Assembly: GCA_038227745.1 (NCBI GenBank)
Contig: JBBRPS010000564.1
Span: 1-6,863 of the forward strand
Direction: 5' to 3'
Source: DASPXY01 sp038227745
GTDB taxonomy: Bacteria; Planctomycetota; Planctomycetia; Gemmatales; Gemmataceae
DNA: 6,863 nucleotides
Shown here: positions 1 to 3,528 of the stretch, piece by piece
Numbering within the stretch: the stretch's first letter is position 1
How the letters are laid out: each line of letters starts with the position of its first letter
The notes under the pieces: model-generated
What the model was told of the DNA's origin: nothing
Databases searched by the model: none
What the model saw: only the letters and a program-made list of their open reading frames with translations
Translations under genes and position numbers: made by a program

Positions 1-53
1 CGCGCTCGCCCCCCGCGCAGCGGGATCTGGCTCACCGCTCGCGGCTAAACGGG

Positions 54-839
54 TCAGCGCTGCCACGGGTCGTCATCGTCGTGCCACGTCCGGCGCCGTT
101 CATCGTTGATCCGCTGGAGCATCATGAAGCTCTCCTTCGCCAGCAACGCGAACAGGATCCCGCCGAACCAGCCCAGCCGGGGGAGGAACGGGATGAGGAC
201 CGTTCCTCTCTCCCCCAGGAGGCAGTGAACGGCGAGGGCCGCCGCGAGTACGAACGAAAGCCCCAGTGCGATGCGGACACCGTGGCGGGGCGCCGCCCAG
301 CTGAAAAAGTCATAACTGATCTGACCACCGTCGAGCGGCCAGATGGGCAGCAGGTTCAGGAGTCCCCAGAAGAGGTTGATAAGGATGAGCATCCGCGCGG
401 CTTCCTTGACCCAGAACCGCGCAGGGCCATCGTGAATGTCGGTGAACAAATACTGCACGGCGAGGAACACGAACCCGTAGAGGATGAAACCCGCGAGAGG
501 GCCGGCGAAGGAGACGGCGATCCTCTGCCATCGGTTGGCGAGACTCGCGCTGCCGATCGCCAGACCGCCGAAGCCGTACAGGACGATGTGACCGTGGGCG
601 CCGAACAGTCTGCCCATGAGGATGTGGCCGAACTCATGGACGAGGATAGATACGAACAGGCAGCCGACCCAGAGGAAGAGCAGGCCAATCCCCTGGCCCG
701 ATGGGTGGTTGAGCAGGTTGGCCCCCATCAGGCAGGCCATCAGCCAGAACATCGGGTGAATGCGCACACCGATGCCGAACATGCGCCAGCTGAGGTCGAA
801 TTGCGTACGCTCCGGCTCGAACAGTACCACGGTCGGCAC
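54..839 (-). CDS. Site-2 protease family (M50) membrane metalloprotease
   Basis: This is an integral-membrane zinc metalloprotease predicted to cut substrates within or next to the membrane. The zinc site is visible: HEFGH at residues 68-72 lies in a hydrophobic segment, and NLLPIWPLDGG at 162-172 supplies the LDG aspartate, the usual third zinc ligand. Hydrophobic segments lie near residues 27-45, 50-67, 107-131, 148-168, 187-207 and 215-236, giving about six membrane passes. The charged tail is rich in Asp and Arg. No PDZ or CBS domain is present, so this is a minimal form; its 261 residues suit that subgroup. The longest frame starts at a GTG at 839, but the GGAGG at 841-845 touches it. 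The GTG three codons in (828-830) sits 10 nt from that GGAGG and is the better start. The gene appears monocistronic in this window. Substrate unknown; family assignment is firm. Confidence 0.9.
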   Translation of the reverse strand: MPTVVLFEPERTQFDLSWRMFGIGVRIHPMFWLMACLMGANLLNHPSGQGIGLLFLWVGCLFVSILVHEFGHILMGRLFGAHGHIVLYGFGGLAIGSASLANRWQRIAVSFAGPLAGFILYGFVFLAVQYLFTDIHDGPARFWVKEAARMLILINLFWGLLNLLPIWPLDGGQISYDFFSWAAPRHGVRIALGLSFVLAAALAVHCLLGERGTVLIPFLPRLGWFGGILFALLAKESFMMLQRINDERRRTWHDDDDPWQR

Positions 840-928
840 GCCTCCGAGATCCTTCGGGTAGGGATGATTCAGGTGTCAGGATAGCACCCTGGCCGGCGCG
901 GCACAAATACATTCGGCGGGCAAGACGT

Positions 929-966
929 TTATCGCACGTTGCGATAATTGAGCTTGATTTATCGCA
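929..966. promoter_or_regulatory. Operator-like cluster of three TTATCGCA sites
   Basis: TTATCGCA at 929-936 is followed by CGT and its exact reverse complement TGCGATAA at 940-947. This makes a 19-bp dyad with perfect 8-bp arms. A third copy in the first orientation lies at 959-966. The cluster sits about 75-110 bp upstream of the broken antitoxin gene that starts at 1042. GATAAT at 943-948 could be a -10 hexamer inside the dyad, but I see no good -35 at the right distance. HigA-type antitoxins autoregulate by binding such dyads, so an autoregulatory operator is a reasonable inference. It could instead serve the divergent protease gene. Confidence 0.4.
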
Positions 967-967
967 A

Positions 968-1019
968 CCGGCTTCGGCGAAGCAGGCACCCCCGAGAGGG
1001 AAGCCGGCCCCGCGCCGGC
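968..1019. repeat. Nested inverted repeats in leader of antitoxin remnant
   Basis: CCGGCTTC at 968-975 pairs perfectly with GAAGCCGG at 1000-1007. Inside it, GCTTC-GGC-GAAGC (971-983) could form a competing small hairpin. A further GCCGGC-5 nt-GCCGGC hairpin occupies 1003-1019. These lie between the operator-like sites and the ribosome binding site at about 1029-1033, so they would be in the 5' leader of any transcript. High GC makes short hairpins common, so a function is only possible. Confidence 0.25.
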
Positions 1020-1041
1020 AGAAGGGAAGGAGGTAATCGCT

Positions 1042-1258
1042 ATGGCCGTTAAGACTTCCGCCCGGCATGTATCGGACACCTACTTCGCGTTGGTAAAGCA
1101 GTTCCCCCCTCACCCACCTCCGCGACGATGACCACCTGCGCGCGGCCCTGAATGCGATCGACCGCCTGCTGGAGGAGGAACTGGACGACGGGGCGCAGCA
1201 GTACCTGGACGTCCTGACCGATCTGGTCGAAGACTACGAGGAGAAACACTTCCCGATA
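1042..1258 (+). pseudogene. higA: Broken HigA-type antitoxin gene (N-terminal part)
   Basis: An ATG at 1042 follows a good ribosome binding site (GGAGG, 8 nt upstream). It opens MAVKTSARHVSDTYFALVKQ, then stops early in this frame at about 1131. If one C is removed from the C6 run at 1104-1109, the frame continues as FPLTHLRDDDHLRAALNAID, then LLEEELDDGAQQYLDVLTDL and VEDYEEKHFPI, ending at 1258. This acidic N-terminal region ending in EDYEEKHFPI is typical of HigA-family antitoxins, where it precedes an XRE helix-turn-helix. That DNA-binding domain is absent here: similarity stops at 1258 and unrelated sequence follows. There is no HigB toxin frame upstream between 885 and 1041, where I would expect one. 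So the gene has two lesions, a +1 frameshift and a lost C-terminal half, and no toxin partner. Family assignment is from memory of the conserved N-terminus. Confidence 0.7.
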
Positions 1259-1268
1259 AGGAGGCGGG

Positions 1269-1492
1269 GCGGGAGCACACCTCCCCCGGGCCTTCGCCTC
1301 GGGGTCGATGCTGTCCTGCACGAAGCACGCGAAGGGTGCGCGCCTGCATCAACCCCCACACGGCCTGTACCACCACCGGCCCCTTCTCGCCCGCACGCAC
1401 CTCGACCGTCTGCCAGGCCTCGGTCGCCAGCGCCGCGCATCACTGGTCCACGCGCGTGAAGGGCACACGCGGCGGGCGCCCGCGCCCCGGGT
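1269..1492 (-). pseudogene. Degraded fragment resembling an IS transposase
   Basis: On the minus strand one frame reads GRGRPPRVPFTRVDQ, a TGA stop, then CAALATEAWQTVEVRAGEKG followed by PVVVQAVWGLMQART. The W-x-x-V-E-V-R-x-G-E-K-G-P block with a following V-Q-x-R-T resembles the central region of IS701/IS4-like DDE transposases, in which a phrase of this kind precedes the second catalytic aspartate region. The fragment has an internal stop, loses similarity after about 1330, and lacks the catalytic triad and terminal inverted repeats. Its right limit near 1490 is where a different coding-like fragment begins on the other strand. The identification is tentative; a chance resemblance in high-GC DNA is possible. 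Confidence 0.35.
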
Positions 1493-1615
1493 AAGGCGGC
1501 GGCGCGGTTCTTCGGTCAGCAGCCAGCCGATCTATTCGCGTGGCTGCTGGAGCGGTTTCCGGACCCGCCTCGGCCTGCCAAACAGGACCCAAAACCGGCC
1601 AAGGTGGCGGCCTGA
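1490..1615 (+). pseudogene. Unrecognised coding-like fragment, C-terminal end
   Basis: A frame without a plausible start reads GKAAARFFGQQPADLFAWLL, then ERFPDPPRPAKQDPKPAKVA and a final alanine, and stops at TGA 1613-1615. The mix of residues (aromatic/leucine core, then a Pro/Lys tail) looks more like a real protein end than a random GC-rich frame. I do not recognise it. It begins where the antisense transposase-like remnant ends, so it may be a truncated gene abutting an old insertion. Confidence 0.25.
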
Positions 1616-1860
1616 CCCCGATCGGCCTGTTCAAATCCGTGCTCAAGGCCCCGGCACGGTACGAGCTACGCGACGACGTGAAGAGATGCTGCTGGCAGCT
1701 GCTCGGGCCAGCTCCAGAGCAAGAAGACGCTTTCTACCGCCATCCCGATGGCACGCCCAGGGAGCGGCCGAAGCGGGAATCCACGGCTGCCGACGAGGCG
1801 CCAGAAGCCCGGGCCGAGCCGCAGAAGAAGGCCAGGAAACCGCGCGGCCGGGGGCGGTGA
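1540..1860 (+). pseudogene. Unrecognised ORF, protein-like in its second half
   Basis: The open frame could begin at GTG 1540 or GTG 1639; neither has a clear ribosome binding site. The first part overlaps the preceding fragment in another frame and looks like noise. From about 1616 the translation is more convincing: LTPIGLFKSVLKAPARYELR, then DDVKRCCWQLLGPAPEQEDA, then a charged Lys/Arg/Glu/Ala tail ending KARKPRGRGR. The two fragments may be parts of one ancestral gene separated by a frameshift around 1613, or unrelated. No family is recognised. A stem-loop follows the stop by 21 nt. Confidence 0.3.
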
Positions 1861-1864
1861 GGGC

Positions 1865-2004
1865 GGTTTACAGCGGTTTACAAACCCTCCAGGCGGCCCG
1901 GAGGGTTTACAATTTGCCGCACCCCATATATGATTTCCGTACCGTCGGCCGGACCGATGGTTTACAAGAAAGTTTACAAACGGCCCGGCGTGGAAGGGTT
2001 TACA
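1865..2004 (+). repeat. Six direct copies of (G/A)GTTTACA
   Basis: The octamer GGTTTACA occurs at 1865-1872, 1875-1882, 1904-1911, 1959-1966 and 1997-2004, with one variant AGTTTACA at 1971-1978. All are on the same strand; five of the six continue with an A, and three are preceded by GAGG, GATG or GAAGG. Start-to-start spacings are 10, 29... (39 from copy 2's predecessor), 55, 12 and 26 nt, so spacing is irregular: copies begin at 1865, 1875, 1904, 1959, 1971 and 1997. I noticed no other copy in the window. The last copy ends 8 nt before an att-like dyad. Such clusters can be integrase arm-type sites or replication iterons; the first fits the context better. Confidence 0.6.
1882..1908. terminator. 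Stem-loop, possible terminator
   Basis: AAACCCTCC (1882-1890) and GGAGGGTTT (1900-1908) are perfect 9-bp arms around a 9-nt loop. The hairpin lies 21 nt after the stop codon at 1860 and is followed by ACAATTT, a weak T tract. It could terminate a plus-strand transcript. However, each arm overlaps one copy of the GGTTTACA repeat, so the hairpin may be a by-product of that repeat cluster. Confidence 0.35.
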
Positions 2005-2012
2005 AAAACGAA

Positions 2013-2047
2013 GTGACGCAAGCGCTAGTGGTGTAACTGTTTGCGAT
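2013..2047 (+). other. att-like core dyad, left of tRNA-Ser
   Basis: The segment GTGACGCAAGCGCTAGTGG and the following bases to GCGAT matches, at 26 of 35 positions by eye, the reverse complement of 2158-2192 on the other side of the tRNA. It has outer arms CGCAA (2017-2021) and TTGCG (2041-2045) around a central GTGGTGT-like spacer. This is the layout of a tyrosine-recombinase core site. It ends 4 nt before the tRNA and starts 8 nt after the last GTTTACA repeat. Site function is inferred. Confidence 0.35.
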
Positions 2048-2051
2048 CTTA

Positions 2052-2140
2052 GGAGAGGTGACCGAGCGGCCGAAGGTGCGGCACTGGAAATGCCGTGTGG
2101 GGGTCAAACCTCACCGCGGGTTCGAATCCCGCCCTCTCCG
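2052..2140 (+). tRNA. tRNA-Ser (anticodon GGA)
   Basis: A complete class II tRNA. The acceptor stem is GGAGAGG (2052-2058) with CCTCTCC (2133-2139), discriminator G2140. The D-arm pairs ACC with GGT. The anticodon stem CGGCA/TGCCG encloses loop CTGGAAA, so the anticodon is GGA (2086-2088), reading UCC/UCU serine codons. A long variable arm follows, as expected for serine. The T-arm is GCGGG-TTCGAAT-CCCGC. The 3' CCA is not encoded. All stems pair perfectly, so the gene looks functional. It is the kind of target integrative elements use, and recombinase remnants lie immediately downstream. Confidence 0.95.
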
Positions 2141-2157
2141 CTTGAAAAGAGCTGACC

Positions 2158-2192
2158 ATCGCAAGCCGCTGCACAACAAGGGCTTGTGACAC
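2158..2192 (-). other. att-like core dyad, right of tRNA-Ser
   Basis: Read on the minus strand this begins GTGTCACAAGCCCTTGTTGT and ends GGCTTGCGAT. Its arms CACAAGCC and GGCTTGCG are inverted repeats (7 of 8 pairs) around a spacer of about 13 nt. The left copy at 2013-2047 is in the opposite orientation. It lies about 130 bp from the end of the tyrosine-recombinase remnant, the usual position of an attachment site relative to its integrase gene. Assignment as an att core is an inference from symmetry, duplication and position. Confidence 0.4.
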
Positions 2193-2321
2193 ATCATCGA
2201 TGACGACGCCCCCCATTGTCCCGGAGTTGTCCAGAGGCCACACCCGCAGAACGGGCCGCCCCATCACCGCGGCCAGCATCATGCCGACCGTCACCGCCGC
2301 CACGAGCATCTTCGTCTTCAT
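2191..2321 (-). pseudogene. 5' part of a small secreted-protein gene
   Basis: An ATG at 2321 has a strong ribosome binding site (GGAGGAG about 7 nt upstream). It encodes MKTKMLVAAVTVGMMLAAVM, a convincing signal peptide with a Lys-rich start and hydrophobic core, then about 22 more residues (GRPVLRVWPLDNSGTMGG and VVIDD). At 2192 the frame enters the att-like dyad and then reads antisense through the tRNA, stopping at 2049. The tail beginning RAGFEPAVRFDPHTAF is simply the complement of tRNA-Ser and is not a real protein end. I infer that the original 3' part was lost at the att-like site. The start lies 4 nt after the stop of the recombinase remnant, as in an operon. An intact very short secreted peptide is the alternative. 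Confidence 0.4.
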
Positions 2322-2325
2322 GAAA

Positions 2326-2544
2326 TCACTCCTCCGCGCCGACGCCGGCCGTCGGCAGACCTGTCCCGAACGGGACCTTCGCCATGAACCTCTGCGAGTC
2401 CTCGTCCTTCAACTTGTAGTAGACCGCCGCCATCGACCGGTCCGAACGGTGTCCCAGCCAGCTATCAACCACCCGCTGCGGAATCCCCTCGTTGACCGCG
2501 AATGTCTCGAAGAAGTGCCGCAGCGAGTGCAGCGTGAACCCGCC
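2326..2544 (-). pseudogene. Tyrosine recombinase, C-terminal fragment only
   Basis: The last ~72 residues of the open frame are the end of a phage-type integrase. HSLRH carries the second catalytic arginine (HxxR), WLGHRSD carries the catalytic histidine, and MAAVYYKL carries the nucleophilic tyrosine. These motifs come in the correct order and spacing. Missing are the arm-binding and core-binding N-terminal domains, the first catalytic arginine and the active-site lysine, which need roughly 200 or more residues upstream. The frame instead joins helix-turn-helix remnants. The fragment cannot be an active recombinase. Its presence next to tRNA-Ser and two att-like dyads indicates a former integrative element. 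The 3' end (stop at 2326-2328) looks native, ending VGAEE. Confidence 0.85.
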
Positions 2545-2567
2545 GTCGCGGCCCGCGGGCGGGGATG

Positions 2568-2751
2568 TCAGCCATGGGTCCAGTCCTTTCCGTTGAAGAG
2601 GAGGTCGAGGGCGCGGTCGCGCCAGATGAGGACGTGCTTGCCGCGCTTGCGGAAGGCGCCTTCCGCAAGCGCGGCCGCGCGCGCTCCACTCGTAAACCGT
2701 TTTGACGCTCAAGCCGAGGAGGCCGGCGAGGCCGGTCGGCGACAGGATGGC
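2568..2751 (-). pseudogene. Excisionase-like HTH gene broken by a palindrome
   Basis: From 2751 the minus strand reads ILSPTGLAGLLGLSVKTVYE then WSARGR, a MerR/excisionase-type helix-turn-helix start. The expected continuation is present in the next frame: GAFRKRGKHVLIWRDRALDL then LFNGKDWTHG and TGA at 2568-2570. The frame switch falls in a perfect 36-bp palindrome at 2640-2675. Apart from this event the two halves join seamlessly, giving a small protein of about 60 residues whose second half carries the basic wing. In intact elements such a protein would be the directionality factor of the neighbouring recombinase. There is no ATG at the start; the codon before LSP is ATC, so the start is also lost or fused to the upstream module. 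Confidence 0.65.
2640..2675. repeat. Perfect 36-bp palindrome
   Basis: The arm GCCGCGCTTGCGGAAGGC (2640-2657) is followed without a spacer by its exact reverse complement (2658-2675). Flanking bases do not pair. On the minus strand the downstream arm is the natural coding sequence of the helix-turn-helix protein (GAFRKRG); the upstream arm is its inverted copy and replaces the expected codons, shifting the frame. This is the product expected from template switching at a hairpin during replication. Confidence 0.9.
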
Positions 2752-2754
2752 GGG

Positions 2755-3042
2755 GAAGCGCCGCCAGTCCTCCCTGAACTCGCGCCTCAGCTGGCTGACC
2801 CTGCCGGGGCTCATCTCGAACTTCCGGCTCACGTCCTTCGTCCGCCCGCCGGCCATCAGGTCATCGACCACGCGCCGGTCGCGCTCGTTGCGCGTGCCGC
2901 GCCAGGCCGGGAAGTCGATGCGGAACGCGGCCTGTTCCGGGACGGGGGTGAGGGTGTTGTCGCGCAGCCGCTCCTCGAAGGCGTCCTGCCGCTGCTGGCC
3001 GTGAGGCGTCGCGTACAGGTTGTCGTGGCTGGTCTGCGTCGA
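2755..3042 (-). pseudogene. C-terminal part of a conserved HTH protein
   Basis: The frame reads STQTSHDNLYATPHGQQRQD, then EERLRDNTLTPVPEQAAFRI, DFPAWRGTRNERDRRVVDDL and later SPGRVSQLRREFREDWRRF. I recognise this as the C-terminus of a protein common in planctomycete genomes: a conserved DNT-TPVPEQ-F-DFPAW block, then a sigma-region-4-like helix-turn-helix (RDRRVVDDLMAGGRTKDVSR with RVSQLRREF). Its function is not established; a transcriptional or element-regulatory role is plausible. The N-terminal half is missing, replaced by a sigma-factor fragment at 3043, and the C-terminus runs in frame into the excisionase-like module. No frame damage occurs inside the block, so the fusions may be recent. 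Recognition is from memory. Confidence 0.55.
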
Positions 3043-3162
3043 GCCGTGCCGCCGGACGATCTCCTCGAAGGCCGGCTCGCGCCCGGAGTCGAGGAAGGCG
3101 CGGAGCAACTCGCCGTCCGTTCGACTCGACTGCTCCCGGCCGGCGGCGAACGACCGGGGCTG
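3043..3162 (-). pseudogene. ECF sigma factor N-terminal fragment
   Basis: The residues PRSFAAGREQSSRTDGELLR then AFLDSGREPAFEEIVRRHG match the first stretch of sigma region 2 as found in Gemmata-type ECF sigma factors (DGELLRRF---DE-AFE-LVRRHG). Homology stops exactly at RRHG, where such proteins continue with a P-M-V-L-x-V-C-R-R block. Instead the frame enters the unrelated HTH module. The adjacent sigma/WD40 gene is first visible at VLNVCRRILHDAH, the block that should come next. This piece may therefore be a displaced copy of that gene's 5' end or of a paralogue. No intact start was found; another short frame (MSVTFPAGHYKGRA..., 3174-3263) starts upstream in a different phase and may be yet another remnant. 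Confidence 0.6.
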
Positions 3163-3378
3163 CCGGAGGATCACGGTTCGCGGTGCTTTGGCCTTGTCTG
3201 CTCGTTCCCCTGGGGAGGCGTTGCCCTGCCCTTGTAGTGGCCGGCCGGAAACGTAACCGACATGATACCGGATACTGCCGCGCGCTGTTCTCGCCCGTGA
3301 GCCGGAGTCGCGGTCTCCCAGGGCCGCTAACACCTGGCCACGATGTCCGCAGGTGCTGAACTCCCCGGCGTCGATCAA

Positions 3379-3528
3379 CTCCTGCGCGGGGAAGACGCCG
3401 TCGCCGACGCTGTAACGCGACGAATTGGAGAGCCACTGCCGAAGGGGCTAACCTCTCCGGCTTGGTCGTTCACGGCAGCCAGAATGTCCTTGCCCTACTC
3501 CACGACGGCAGCGGCGCTTCCCGGCCAA
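3379..3528. other. Intergenic stretch downstream of sigma/WD40 gene
   Basis: About 150 bp between the stop of the sigma/WD40 gene and the chimeric frame. I see no convincing gene, terminator hairpin or promoter. On the minus strand the words KDILAAVNDQAGEVS and FPAQELIDAGEF appear in different frames and look mildly protein-like, but I cannot assign them. Confidence 0.3.

Larger units (their letters stand above)
2326..3378 (-). other. Uninterrupted 350-codon chimeric reading frame
   Basis: A single frame stays open across four unrelated gene pieces: sigma N-terminus (residues ~73-112), conserved HTH C-terminus (113-208), first half of an excisionase-like HTH (210-236), an out-of-frame stretch (237-278, rich in Arg/Pro), and recombinase C-terminus (279-350). 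Residues 1-72 match nothing I know. The start codon region (ATG-type MIDAGEF at 3376-3378, read as a near-ATG start) has no ribosome binding site that I can see. High GC makes long accidental frames common, so I treat it as a mosaic of pseudogene parts. A translated fusion cannot be excluded from sequence alone. Confidence 0.5.

Noticed and set aside
81..884. A 267-codon plus-strand frame opposite the protease gene
   Set aside because: The minus-strand frame carries HEFGH, LDGG and membrane helices. The plus-strand product is a charged low-complexity shadow.
885..1041. HigB toxin gene upstream of the antitoxin remnant
   Set aside because: I looked for it in all frames; the space holds only repeats and hairpins and no toxin-like residues.
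1865..2004. CRISPR array
   Set aside because: Repeats are only 8 nt and spacings vary from 10 to 55 nt; no cas gene is present.
1308..2036. A 242-codon plus-strand frame across the debris region
   Set aside because: Its Arg-rich composition lacks domain texture, and it runs through the transposase-like remnant, the stem-loop and the GTTTACA repeats, so it is an accidental frame.
1999..2051. tRNA-Ser promoter using TTTACA at 1999-2004 as -35
   Set aside because: No reasonable -10 hexamer lies 16-18 nt downstream, so I could not support a promoter call.
2049..2150. Protein end RAGFEPAVRFDPHTAF and following residues
   Set aside because: This is the antisense translation of tRNA-Ser, a frequent annotation artefact.
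2200..3237. A 345-codon plus-strand frame opposite the mosaic
   Set aside because: It is antisense to recognisable recombinase and HTH motifs and has no motif of its own.
2326..3378. A complete tyrosine integrase of 350 residues
   Set aside because: Only the final ~72 residues belong to the family. The first catalytic arginine, the lysine and the core-binding domain are missing, and upstream residues come from other genes.
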